This document shows, one piece after another, positions 54,457 through 63,326 of a stretch of DNA of 64,000 nt. The first letter of the stretch is position 1; every line of letters begins with the position of its first letter. The notes under the pieces were generated by a model. That model was given only the letters and a program-made list of their open reading frames with translations, had not been told where the DNA came from and searched no databases. This stretch comes from SB25 sp050180705 (GTDB taxonomy: Bacteria > Bacteroidota > Bacteroidia > Bacteroidales > Tenuifilaceae), in contig JBFXDX010000018.1 in NCBI GenBank assembly GCA_050180705.1, forward strand, positions 1 to 64,000, written 5' to 3'. Both the position numbers and the translations under genes were made by a program.

Positions 54457-55220
54457 GAGTATCCATCGTACAATCATCGCTCCAGTGGGAAAATCCCGCT
54501 GCAAATATTAAGTATTTCGAGGATAAAATCGTTGAAGTAGCGCCAAACTCCGACCTAATAGTTCTCCCCGAGATGTTTACCACCGGATTTTGTATGAACC
54601 CGGAGAAAATGGCCGAGGAGCACCCGGGCAAAACGGTTCAATGGATAACCTGCATGGCTGCCAATAATAAGGTTGCAATAACCGGAAGCTACATTGCTAA
54701 AGAAAACGGAAAATACTACAATCGTATGCTATTTGCATTCCCCAACGGGAATGTAGAACACTACGATAAACGGCACCTCTTTAGGATGGGCGAAGAGGAT
54801 AAACACTACACGCCCGGCTCAAAACGAGTAATTGTAAGCTACCTGGGCTGGCGAATCCTGCTATTAGTTTGCTACGATTTAAGATTCCCCGTTTGGAGCC
54901 GCAACCAAAACAACTACGATCTTATTGTACTCGTAGCTAATTTCCCCGAAAGTCGCCGATTTGCCTGGAACACGCTGCTGCTTGCCCGGGCAATGGAGAA
55001 TCAGTGCTACGTTGCGGCATGCAACAGAATTGGCGCCGACGGAAACAGCATTAACCATAGTGGAGATTCCCAAATTATTGATCCTTTGGGGCACGTTTTG
55101 GCAATTGCATCGCCCAACAACGAAGAGGTTCTTACCTCAACCCTATCGCTCGAATATCTAATAAATGCCCGCGAGAAATTCCCTGTACATCTCGACTCCG
55201 ATAATTTTAAAATCCTATAA
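54453..55220 (+). CDS. Nitrilase-family omega-amidase-like hydrolase
   Basis: The 255-residue enzyme has the Glu-Lys-Cys triad of carbon-nitrogen hydrolases: Glu in LIVLPEMFTTGFCMNP near 41, Lys in YDKRHLFRMGEEDKHY near 106 and Cys in LLVCYDLRFPVWSRN near 140. The phrases TTGF, YDKRHLF and VCYDLRFPVW match the YafV/Nit2 omega-amidase group, which hydrolyses alpha-ketoglutaramate and alpha-ketosuccinamate to free ammonia. The start overlaps the stop of the aminotransferase by 4 bp, which fits glutamine transaminase/omega-amidase coupling. Substrate is inferred. Confidence 0.9.
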   Translation: MRVSIVQSSLQWENPAANIKYFEDKIVEVAPNSDLIVLPEMFTTGFCMNPEKMAEEHPGKTVQWITCMAANNKVAITGSYIAKENGKYYNRMLFAFPNGNVEHYDKRHLFRMGEEDKHYTPGSKRVIVSYLGWRILLLVCYDLRFPVWSRNQNNYDLIVLVANFPESRRFAWNTLLLARAMENQCYVAACNRIGADGNSINHSGDSQIIDPLGHVLAIASPNNEEVLTSTLSLEYLINAREKFPVHLDSDNFKIL

Positions 55221-55281
55221 CCCCTAAAAGCCCCAGAATTTGAAAAAAACAGAAGCTAAACGAAAAAGTAAGCCGAAGCAA

Positions 55282-55366
55282 TGCACAAGTAGACCAAAAT
55301 AGTGCATAAGCAGCCCAGAAAAATGCAAGAGCGGGTCGGAAAAATGCAAAAGCAATACAAAAGTGC
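55282..55366. repeat. 21-bp tandem repeat, 4-5 degenerate units
   Basis: TGCA occurs at 55282, 55303, 55324 and 55345, exactly 21 bp apart, and again at 55364 with a 2-bp contraction. Unit bodies vary but keep (A/G)TGCA-(A/T)(A/G)AG. The bottom strand stays open and reads as LLHFSGL-like heptads. It fills the spacer between the amidase and the hybrid kinase genes. It resembles the arrays at 1-63 and 23226-23456 in period and anchor. Confidence 0.78.
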
Positions 55367-55496
55367 AATAGATAGCGCAAGCACAGCCAACAAGGAACCG
55401 CTGCAAAAGCCAGAATTTTAGTAATCGCGGCTGCGTAAAACTAAAAATATCGAAAAAAGTCCCTATATTTAAACATTAGACCATAAAAACACCAGT

Positions 55497-57470
55497 ATGA
55501 ATGTCGATGAAAGCAACTCTGGCATTTTCGAAAATATTCCGGAGTGCGGCTTTACCCTCGATTCAAGAGGCGTAATTCAACGCTACACTCAGCTTGCACA
55601 AAGCATTATAGGTGACAACCAAAAACTCAATGGCTTAAAAATTCAGGCATTAATCCCGGCCATTAAAAACAAAAGTTTATCGCGATTACATGACTTGGAG
55701 TTCGATTTTAGCCATAACAAGCAATCAATCCATTTTAGAATTACTGTAAAGCAAATTGAAACAAGCAAAAGCGAAGAGTACATTGTATGGCTAAAAGACA
55801 TTACAAATGAGCATCGACAAGAAAAAATAAACCGAATCCTACTTAGCATATCGCAGTTCGAATCAATATCAAAGGATCTTGGGCAATTTTACAGAACCAT
55901 ACAGGATGAACTAAATACCCTTTTCGATGCAAACAACCTCTATATCGTGCTATTCGACAAGTTTCGAATAAGTCTCAACCTTGCCTATATTTCCGATTCT
56001 CAGAATACATTACAAACCTACCCCAGAGGTAATACGATTGCACTCTGGGTAGCCCAAACAGGTAGAGCCGTTGTCCTAGATCAAAAGCAAATAAATAGAC
56101 TGCAAAAAAAATACAACCTAATATTCTTTGGGCCTCAGGCACTATGCTGGATGGGTGTTCCGCTTAAAGTTAAACATGACATTATAGGGGTAATTGCTGT
56201 TCAAAATTATGAAAGAATGGATGCTTTCACTCTCGAAGATCTAGATGTACTAAAATTCATATCAACACAAATAGCGGCCAGCATTCTACATAAGGAAAAC
56301 GAACGGGAACTTTTACTTGCAAAAGAAAAAGCAATTGAATCGGATAAACTAAAATCGGCATTTCTGGCAAACATGAGCCACGAAATTCGTACGCCGATGA
56401 ATGCCATTCTTGGATTCTCCGAACTTGTTTCGCGCAAGAATATACAACCCGAAAAACGAGAAATATACACCCAGCATATTGTTAATAATGGCAAACTCCT
56501 TTTACACCTAGTAGACGATATTATTGACCTCGCAAAGATTGAAGCGGGTCAGCTAAAGTTTAAACGAAATACCACCAACGTCGAGGAATTGCTGATTGAA
56601 CTGATGCATTTCTGCATCAGCGAGAAGAAACGGCTTAAAAAGGATGAACTAGATATTGTTTGCGAAGGCAATAAAGGCGGACATCCTATGTGGTTACTTT
56701 GCGATAGTTTCCGCTTAAAGCAAGTTCTCCTGAATTTGCTTAGCAATGCTCTAAAATTTACGTTCTCGGGAAGTGTAGTTTTTGGCTACGATATACCCAA
56801 CAATGCAACAATACAATTTTACGTAAAGGACTCGGGAATTGGCATTCGCCCCGATCAGCAAACAATCATATTCGACAGATTCCGCCAAGCCGACGATTCC
56901 GCAACGCGCCAATTTGGAGGAACTGGCCTTGGACTAACCATATCAAAAAAACTGGTTGAACTAATGGGCGGACGAATATGGGTAAACTCCAAATCGAATG
57001 AAGGGTCGAACTTTCATTTTACATTACCGCTTATAATTCCAGACCTAAACAACAATAGGCTGAATGAATCGCTAACAAAAATACTCCCCGATCCCATTTT
57101 TAAAGGCAAAATCGCTCTCATTGTCGAGGACAATGAGGCAAACTACCTCTACCTCGACGAACTTCTCCGTCCTACAGGCATAAAAATCATAAGAGCCAGC
57201 AATGGTCTCGATGCAATCAATTTCGCAGCAAACAATTTCGATATCGATGTTATTCTAATGGATCTTCAACTTCCCGAACTCGACGGTTTTGAGGCAACTA
57301 AAAGAATAAAGCAAATCAACCCCAAGGTTCCTATTATTGTTCAAACGGCATACGCTTTAGCCGATGAAAAAAATAGAGCAATAAACGCCGGCTGCGATCA
57401 TTACCTCACAAAGCCCATTTCGGCCAATACTTTATTATATTTAATAAACCAAGTATTTGGTAATAGTTAA
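55497..57470 (+). CDS. Hybrid sensor histidine kinase (PAS-GAF-HisKA-HATPase-REC)
   Basis: A 657-residue soluble hybrid kinase. A PAS domain (IFENIPECGFTLDSRGVIQR) spans residues 8-110. A GAF domain follows at about 125-265 (GNTIALWVAQTGRAVVLD, WMGVPLKVKHDIIGVIAVQN). The phosphoacceptor helix is FLANMSHEIRTPMNAILGFS with His near 295. ATP-binding boxes are LLSNALKFT, DSGIGIRPDQQ and GTGLGLTISKKL. The receiver domain begins with ALIVEDNEANYLYLDE and has the phosphoacceptor aspartate in VILMDLQLPELDGFEATK near 587. It is 58 bp upstream of a TPR-SpoIIE phosphatase and probably cotranscribed with it. Confidence 0.95.
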   Translation: MNVDESNSGIFENIPECGFTLDSRGVIQRYTQLAQSIIGDNQKLNGLKIQALIPAIKNKSLSRLHDLEFDFSHNKQSIHFRITVKQIETSKSEEYIVWLKDITNEHRQEKINRILLSISQFESISKDLGQFYRTIQDELNTLFDANNLYIVLFDKFRISLNLAYISDSQNTLQTYPRGNTIALWVAQTGRAVVLDQKQINRLQKKYNLIFFGPQALCWMGVPLKVKHDIIGVIAVQNYERMDAFTLEDLDVLKFISTQIAASILHKENERELLLAKEKAIESDKLKSAFLANMSHEIRTPMNAILGFSELVSRKNIQPEKREIYTQHIVNNGKLLLHLVDDIIDLAKIEAGQLKFKRNTTNVEELLIELMHFCISEKKRLKKDELDIVCEGNKGGHPMWLLCDSFRLKQVLLNLLSNALKFTFSGSVVFGYDIPNNATIQFYVKDSGIGIRPDQQTIIFDRFRQADDSATRQFGGTGLGLTISKKLVELMGGRIWVNSKSNEGSNFHFTLPLIIPDLNNNRLNESLTKILPDPIFKGKIALIVEDNEANYLYLDELLRPTGIKIIRASNGLDAINFAANNFDIDVILMDLQLPELDGFEATKRIKQINPKVPIIVQTAYALADEKNRAINAGCDHYLTKPISANTLLYLINQVFGNS

Positions 57471-57527
57471 TTTAGTATTATTGCAGCAAGCATTATAGTA
57501 TACACCCATTTAAATTCACTGCTGAAA

Positions 57528-59741
57528 ATGAGTTTCAAGAAAATATTTTTGATAGTTCTAGCTACAATTCTCATTAAACCATCCAATATAGTAGCAAACA
57601 GTATTCTATATAGTAATTATACGATCGCTTCAAGAAATTCCATTAACAGCGACACGCTTAACGCGATTAACTCAAAGATTTATGAGTTCGAGAAGTCTGG
57701 AAATCGATCGGCTTTGGTCGATGCTCTTACCGTAAAGACTAAGCTTTTTATTGGTGCTGGAAACTACGAGGAAGCATTGATTAACGCAAACCAGGCACTT
57801 ATTATAGCTAATGAGGTAGGACGCGAACAGCAATTGGAGGTTGTATCCCGCTTACTTAGTGAAATTCACATTGCCAAAGATTTAATATGGGAGTCAACAG
57901 AATACTTATATAATGGGTACAAACTAAGCGAAGCCATCCGCGACTCATCCAAAATTGCCTGGTATCTACTTTCAATCAGCATGGCCGAAGAGTACCTTGG
58001 TCGTTTATCGAACGCAATGGAAATCAACCTCAATGCAATTGAGTTTTTCAAGGCAACTGGCGACTCTCTTAATCTTGCAAAAATATACCGAGCCCAAGGA
58101 GTTGTACATACCGAACTCGGAAATTTCACAACAGCGCAATCGTATATCGAAAAATCAATTGCAATACTTAGCACTTATAACGATTCGCTGAACATTGGTA
58201 TTGCTTACTTAAGCCTAGCCAATCTTGAGTTACAAAACGAAAAACTTGCCGAGGCTCAGAATCACCTTAAACGGGCAAGCTGTATGCTCAAGCCCATAAA
58301 TCCAAAATACTACTACCATTGTAGAACAACTAACGGCTCTCTACTAATCAGCAACAATAAATACCTCGCCGCAATAGAGGAACTATCGTCCACTGCCGAA
58401 AGACAAAAATCTATAGGTGATAAAAATGGATTTGCCTCAACTTTATACTTACTGGGTATTGCGTATCATAACTCGGGAGACGACCAAAAAGCGATAGAAT
58501 CGTACAATAAATGCTTAAAGGTTGCCCACGAAGGAAATTTGAACAACTTTACACGCCAGGCATATAAAGGATTATCCAAAATTTATGGTGCAAATGGTTT
58601 ACAAAATCAGGCCTATAGTAATTTAAATCGATATGTTACAATAACCGATAGCTTGTTTAATCTGCAAAAAATCGGAGAAGCAAACCGCTTGGAAAACCAA
58701 GCAATGATACGAATTAAAGAGAAAGAGATTTCAACACAGAAGGAACTGCTAATTCGAAATAACGAAAAGTTAAATCAGGAAAAACTAAAGCAACGATTGC
58801 TTTTTGTAATTCTCCTGCTTTCGTTCGGAGTAATTGGTTTTGCGTATAGAGAGTACAAAATAAAGAAGAAAGCAAACGCATTGCTCACCGAGCAAAAATC
58901 GAAGATCGAAAAGCAAAAGAACATGCTCGAGAATCGTACCCGCGATATTACCGATAGCTTAAACTACGCCCGAAGAATACAAAAAGCAATTTTACGCTCG
59001 GCACAACAACCCGAGGAGTTCTTTAAGGAATCGTTCCTACTATTCCTCCCTAAAGAACTCGTAAGTGGCGATTTTTACTGGCTAAAGGCTGTTGACAATC
59101 AGATTCTATTTGCTGTCGCGGATTGTACTGGGCATGGTGCTCCAGGTGCATTTATGAGTATCATTGGAACTTTCGGATTAAACCAGATCATTAGCGAAAT
59201 GGGCGAAACTAACCCCGGAGATGTACTTAACCAACTCAACGATTTATTCGACAGTTCATTCGAACAACGCGAGGGTGCCGAGATATTTGATGGAATGGAT
59301 ATTGCATTCTGCAACTACAATCCTAAAACGCGAGAACTAAAATTTGCTGGAGCAAATATCTACCTGCATATACTGCGCAAATCGTCGGCTCCAGCACCAT
59401 CATCAATCATACTGCTTAACTCATCGGACTATACGCTCTATCAAGTTAAATGCGATAAGCAATCGATTGGATATGTGCTAGACCGCACTCCTTTTGCAAC
59501 CCACAGCGTTCAACTGCTCGAAGGCGATAGCCTTTACATATTCACCGATGGCTACACCGATCAGTTTGGAGGCCCCAACGGGAAGAAATTCCGATACACA
59601 GAACTGAGAAACCTACTCTGCAATATTGCAGAGCTTCCTATGAACAAACAAAAAGATCAACTAACCGAATCGTTTATACAATGGAAAGGAAATAACATTC
59701 AGGTTGATGATGTAACTTTCTTAGGCATAAAAATCTCATAG
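57528..59741 (+). CDS. TPR-repeat SpoIIE-family protein phosphatase
   Basis: The 737-residue protein has a signal or anchor (IFLIVLATILIKPSNIVA) and about seven TPR-like repeats in an extracytoplasmic region (60-400; e.g. NYEEALINANQALIIANEVG, FTTAQSYIEKSIAILSTYND). It then has a membrane helix (LLFVILLLSFGVIGFAYREY, about 425-444), a coiled coil and a PP2C/SpoIIE catalytic domain. The metal-binding aspartates lie in VSGDFYWLKAVDN near 507 and VADCTGHGAPGAFMS near 525; a further one is in LYIFTDGYTDQFGG near 670. It should remove phosphate from Ser/Thr on an anti-sigma antagonist or other target. It follows the hybrid kinase by 58 bp. Confidence 0.93.
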   Translation: MSFKKIFLIVLATILIKPSNIVANSILYSNYTIASRNSINSDTLNAINSKIYEFEKSGNRSALVDALTVKTKLFIGAGNYEEALINANQALIIANEVGREQQLEVVSRLLSEIHIAKDLIWESTEYLYNGYKLSEAIRDSSKIAWYLLSISMAEEYLGRLSNAMEINLNAIEFFKATGDSLNLAKIYRAQGVVHTELGNFTTAQSYIEKSIAILSTYNDSLNIGIAYLSLANLELQNEKLAEAQNHLKRASCMLKPINPKYYYHCRTTNGSLLISNNKYLAAIEELSSTAERQKSIGDKNGFASTLYLLGIAYHNSGDDQKAIESYNKCLKVAHEGNLNNFTRQAYKGLSKIYGANGLQNQAYSNLNRYVTITDSLFNLQKIGEANRLENQAMIRIKEKEISTQKELLIRNNEKLNQEKLKQRLLFVILLLSFGVIGFAYREYKIKKKANALLTEQKSKIEKQKNMLENRTRDITDSLNYARRIQKAILRSAQQPEEFFKESFLLFLPKELVSGDFYWLKAVDNQILFAVADCTGHGAPGAFMSIIGTFGLNQIISEMGETNPGDVLNQLNDLFDSSFEQREGAEIFDGMDIAFCNYNPKTRELKFAGANIYLHILRKSSAPAPSSIILLNSSDYTLYQVKCDKQSIGYVLDRTPFATHSVQLLEGDSLYIFTDGYTDQFGGPNGKKFRYTELRNLLCNIAELPMNKQKDQLTESFIQWKGNNIQVDDVTFLGIKIS

Positions 59742-59742
59742 A

Positions 59743-59773
59743 AAAAACCCTGACAGATTACTGCCAGGGTTTA
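59743..59773. terminator. Bidirectional intrinsic terminator
   Basis: AAACCCTGACAG and CTGCCAGGGTTT pair around ATTA with one mismatch. It follows the phosphatase stop directly and faces the end of the M64 peptidase gene at 59797. Confidence 0.85.
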
Positions 59774-59796
59774 TAGTAAATGCATATCATCTAATA

Positions 59797-61140
59797 TTAC
59801 TTACAGTAAAGATCTATCACCTTATTCAAGCTGCGTTCACAAACCTTACAGAACTTTAGAGATTTGGAGAACATGGTACAATCGACCTGCGGACGATACA
59901 TTCCATTGCTTAAGTAGTTTGCTCCTTCAAATGCTCCAACTTTTCCAACCGCAGGATCATTCTCAAGTACTTTTGATTTGTCCGAATCCTTTTTCTCATA
60001 CTCAGCCTTGCTCCAAGGTGTCGGAATTGGGGTGCCTTCTGCAACCAAATCCTTCCACTTCAGATTTTGAGGATCGAGTAGTGCTGTAACGTTGAACTCC
60101 CAAGGCTCAACACTGGTATTTGCAGGATCGTAAGCCACATGGCTTTGGTAGTATTCATCGGCTAAACCAGCAATATGGTGTCCCATTTCGTGAACAAAAA
60201 CGTAATCGTTATAATCGGAACGAGCGGCAGCCGTGATATATAGATTGTAGATACCACCGCCACCATACTTGGTCGAGTTAAGCAGAATTACTATAAAATC
60301 GTAAGGAGCCGCACCTGCATAATTTCTTACAGACCAATCGTTATTGGATAGCACATATCTATCCACACCAAAAGTGTTATATGTTGTTTCGAGCGGATTC
60401 TTGGGAAAATAATCCTTTTGTGGAAGCGTTATTCCGCTTTTCTCCGAAACTACCTCAACAGCCCACACATTGAAATCGTTTTTTCGAGCCTTGTAGGGAT
60501 CAACTGCAAAGAAATACTCCACAAACTTAATGGCATCCTCTCGGAAAATATTCATCTCATCGGCAGTATAACCATCGCCAAGAATAACAATATCGAGCTT
60601 TTCCTTTACATCACCATTATTTAAAAGCGAGTTAACCTTAACGTTCGACGATTTCGATTCAGCCTTAAGTCCAGCTGGATCTATCTCAAATTTCCAGATC
60701 GGTTGAAGAATGTTCTTTGCATCACGCTTTTTCATTACAATATTCACCTTTGCCTTTGGCCAAGGAATACGAATGGTTTCGTTGAATGGTAGTGTTTTCT
60801 CCTTGGCTTCTGCGGTAGTTTGCCATTCGCCAAAAACACTGCAAAAGCCCTGCGAAAAGATTAACTTGTTGGTTGCAGCGTCATAAACTTCGTAAAAATA
60901 CAATCCCAATTGATACGGATCGGTTAAATGGTAAGTTTTGCCAGCCCAAGCACCTTCGGGGAAAGTTTTTGCCAGTTCGAACTTTTCATTCTTTACATCA
61001 CCGGTATGGATGTAATCCACGCGCATGGTTTTGTCGACAAAATAAGATTCAAAATCAACCTTGCTGTCGGTTTGTGCAAAACAAGGATTAATTAAAACAA
61101 TCAATCCAACTGATAGAATTAACAACGATATTCTCTTCAT
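59797..61140 (-). CDS. M64-family (IgA peptidase-like) exported zinc peptidase
   Basis: A 447-residue exported protein with a signal peptide (SLLILSVGLIVLINPCFAQ). An N-terminal beta domain (about 24-170) of the M64 type leads to the peptidase, with KLDIVILGDGYTADEMNIFR near 193 and the zinc motif FVHEMGHHIAGLADEYY near 314 (HExxHxxxGLxDEY). The C-terminal region holds cysteines in DCTMFSKSLKFCKVCERSL. M64 members include a ClosTridium IgA protease, but for most the substrate is unknown. It is last in a five-gene minus-strand cluster, 38 bp after the D-amino-acid enzyme, and ends at a shared terminator. Confidence 0.9.
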   Translation of the reverse strand: MKRISLLILSVGLIVLINPCFAQTDSKVDFESYFVDKTMRVDYIHTGDVKNEKFELAKTFPEGAWAGKTYHLTDPYQLGLYFYEVYDAATNKLIFSQGFCSVFGEWQTTAEAKEKTLPFNETIRIPWPKAKVNIVMKKRDAKNILQPIWKFEIDPAGLKAESKSSNVKVNSLLNNGDVKEKLDIVILGDGYTADEMNIFREDAIKFVEYFFAVDPYKARKNDFNVWAVEVVSEKSGITLPQKDYFPKNPLETTYNTFGVDRYVLSNNDWSVRNYAGAAPYDFIVILLNSTKYGGGGIYNLYITAAARSDYNDYVFVHEMGHHIAGLADEYYQSHVAYDPANTSVEPWEFNVTALLDPQNLKWKDLVAEGTPIPTPWSKAEYEKKDSDKSKVLENDPAVGKVGAFEGANYLSNGMYRPQVDCTMFSKSLKFCKVCERSLNKVIDLYCK

Positions 61141-61178
61141 TATTATTGAGATTAAACGTACAACGTTAAAAATCCAAA

Positions 61179-62282
61179 TTATTTTAGGTGTTGTCTCATT
61201 GTTTGGATAGCCGAACCATCCTTTAGTTTAATTTCGCCCATTAGGTCAACGGTTAAGCAGCTGTGCATAGGCAGAATTGCCAACAGATCGCCAACATTGA
61301 ACGAAAACTGACTATCAGAATTCGAACTGGCAATAATTCCATGCTCCTGACTTAACGATTTAACGTAAAGTCCATCTATCGGCTCGCTCCACTTCTGTCC
61401 ATCGAATTTACAGATGGCTCCGTACGAAATCTCCCCACTAGGCAAGGCAACGCTTTCCTTCGAAAGATGAACAGCCCCGCAATGAATAATAACCTCGCGC
61501 CTGCTAGAAATGACATCAACAACAGGACAAACTGCGGCAACCGCAATATCGGAAGTTGCACAGGAACCGATATAGGTCTGCATTACATCGTAAAAAACAA
61601 AATTACCGGGACGAATCTCATCGATTCCCCAAAACTCATCGGCAATGGAACACGATGGTGTATCGCCATAGGAAACAATAATATCGGGATGCGATTCCTT
61701 CCAGAATGCCTTTAGCTTGGTTAACTTGCTCAACGATTCGCGATGGATTTTTAAAACATCATTGGCAGATTGAGCCTTATATGTTTGACCAGCATGAGTC
61801 AGAAAACCCTTGAATTTCAGATTAGCATTCTCCTCTATCTGATTCACCATTAGTGCAATTTCGCGGGTATCCTCGGTGCTCACACCCGAACGGTTGTAAC
61901 CAACATCAACCTCAATAAAAACACCAATACTGCCCTTTAGTTCTTTTACTGACTTTAGAAGATTTTTTGCCGAGGAAAAAATAATGTTCAACGATACTCT
62001 TTTGGATAAATCGTTAATAGCATCAACCTCGAACGGGTTTACAGGAAACGCAACTGTAATATCAGTCCATCCGCCATCGGCAAAATACTCCGCCATTTGA
62101 ACCGACGAAACTGTAATGCAACTAACACCCTCGGAGCGGAACCACTCCCCAATTGCTAAACTCTGATGAGTTTTAAAATGAGGTCGAAAAATAAGTCCGT
62201 TGCTTTTGGCCTTTTCGGCCATTCTACGAATATTGCTCTGGCAAATGTCTTTATCGAGAAGCAAATAGGGTAATCTACTCAT
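61179..62282 (-). CDS. D-serine dehydratase / D-threonine aldolase-like PLP enzyme
   Basis: I start at 62282 (MSRLPYLLLDKDICQSNIRR), giving 367 residues and an 8-bp overlap with the upstream gene; the longer frame runs deep into that gene. It is a fold-type III PLP enzyme with an alanine-racemase-like N-terminal barrel and the PLP lysine in FRPHFKTHQSLAIGEWF near 38. Other landmarks are FIEVDVGYNRSGVSTED, FLTHAGQTY and SYGDTPSCS. The C-terminal metal site reads MHSCLTVD near 339; His-x-Cys is the zinc pair of eukaryotic-type D-serine dehydratase, whereas D-threonine aldolases carry His-x-Asp. Substrate remains open. Confidence 0.85.
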   Translation of the reverse strand: MSRLPYLLLDKDICQSNIRRMAEKAKSNGLIFRPHFKTHQSLAIGEWFRSEGVSCITVSSVQMAEYFADGGWTDITVAFPVNPFEVDAINDLSKRVSLNIIFSSAKNLLKSVKELKGSIGVFIEVDVGYNRSGVSTEDTREIALMVNQIEENANLKFKGFLTHAGQTYKAQSANDVLKIHRESLSKLTKLKAFWKESHPDIIVSYGDTPSCSIADEFWGIDEIRPGNFVFYDVMQTYIGSCATSDIAVAAVCPVVDVISSRREVIIHCGAVHLSKESVALPSGEISYGAICKFDGQKWSEPIDGLYVKSLSQEHGIIASSNSDSQFSFNVGDLLAILPMHSCLTVDLMGEIKLKDGSAIQTMRQHLK

Positions 62283-62790
62283 GGTGCGAATCGGGATTGA
62301 TTTCGAAACGCTTTCCAAATTTAATTTGAGGTAATAATACCAACGACAATCGCTTAAGCATATAAACTCTAATCTCGGTTGGAGTGAACTCAATATACGG
62401 TTTATCGAAATTCAGGCAAAGGAAACGTGGTATAACACGCGAACGCTCAAAGGTAATTTTGCCTTCGCTCTCGTGAATTGCCTTGTAAGCCTCCTTAAAG
62501 AAAAAATCCTTCAGCCTATCCTTGTTTACCCCCGAAGCAGGTGTTATTGTTAGCAAAACCTTCTTATAGGAGAATGCCGTAGTAATTGCAATTACTAACG
62601 GTAAAAAAACGGTAATAGGTAAAAGTGTAACATAATACTTTGAGTAGTTGCGCCATGTAAGGCTTCCTCCAAACCACTGAATAATTGCCAAGAATAGAGC
62701 CAACGCCATTAAAGCAAATATGAAATGAAGTACAAAAATTTCAATTTGCCCTTTGCTTACTGCATCTTTGGAATGAACGGTTAGTGCCAT
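62275..62790 (-). CDS. Small two-helix membrane protein, copy A
   Basis: A 171-residue protein with two membrane segments (FVLHFIFALMALALFLAIIQ and VTLLPITVFLPLVIAITTAF) and a cytoplasmic tail of about 95 residues. The tail begins SYKKVLLTITPASGVNKDRL, which parallels GYRRVVLEISPSDIIDVDKV in the next protein upstream, so the two are divergent paralogues. No known domain is recognised. It overlaps the D-amino-acid enzyme gene by 8 bp and follows its paralogue by 4 bp, so it is surely in one transcript. Confidence 0.78.
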   Translation of the reverse strand: MALTVHSKDAVSKGQIEIFVLHFIFALMALALFLAIIQWFGGSLTWRNYSKYYVTLLPITVFLPLVIAITTAFSYKKVLLTITPASGVNKDRLKDFFFKEAYKAIHESEGKITFERSRVIPRFLCLNFDKPYIEFTPTEIRVYMLKRLSLVLLPQIKFGKRFEINPDSHHE

Positions 62791-62794
62791 GGTT

Positions 62795-63316
62795 TTATAA
62801 TTTAGTTAAATTACTATTATCAATAAAGAAATCTTTTGACCACCGGAAAGTATGGCTAACATCATAAGCCTTTCGGCTTGCCAAAATTATTCTAAATGAT
62901 TTACTATCGTGAATTATCTCTACAAAATCCATCCCTGCGCTAAATATTAAGTCAAATTTACGACGATTTACCATAGTAACCATATTTTCGTCGCGATGTT
63001 TAACAACCATCTTTTTTCCTTCGAAATATGCTACTACCTTATCAACATCAATAATGTCTGAAGGTGATATCTCCAGAACAACCCGCCGATATCCCCAAGC
63101 TCCAACCAATGCAAAAACAAAGATATAGGCAAGTACCCAGTCTAACCGTTCGAAGGTTAAAAACTCTCTAATGGGTATCTGCTTCGAGAATTCTACAATC
63201 CAAGTAATCGGGATAAAAACCAATATGTAGGTAAATAACAATATGAGAAATACCTTGATGAATTTCCAACTGCGAACTGTTTCCTGATTAATTGTTAAGA
63301 ATTCGTTTCGTTCCAT
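62795..63316 (-). CDS. Small two-helix membrane protein, copy B
   Basis: I choose the ATG at 63316 (MERNEFLTINQETVRSWKFI), giving 173 residues; the longer frame overlaps the asparaginase gene. Two membrane segments (VFLILLFTYILVFIPITWIV and WVLAYIFVFALVGAWG) precede a tail of about 90 residues that starts GYRRVVLEISPSDIIDVDKV. It is paralogous to the following protein in layout and in this motif. It lies 10 bp after the asparaginase stop. The pair may form a membrane heterodimer; its function is unknown. Confidence 0.78.
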   Translation of the reverse strand: MERNEFLTINQETVRSWKFIKVFLILLFTYILVFIPITWIVEFSKQIPIREFLTFERLDWVLAYIFVFALVGAWGYRRVVLEISPSDIIDVDKVVAYFEGKKMVVKHRDENMVTMVNRRKFDLIFSAGMDFVEIIHDSKSFRIILASRKAYDVSHTFRWSKDFFIDNSNLTKL

Positions 63317-63326
63317 TGTATAATCA

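Noticed and set aside
55224..55406. 60-codon minus-strand frame with LLHF-like heptads
   Set aside because: It is produced by the 21-bp repeats in the spacer; no promoter or start context supports a gene.
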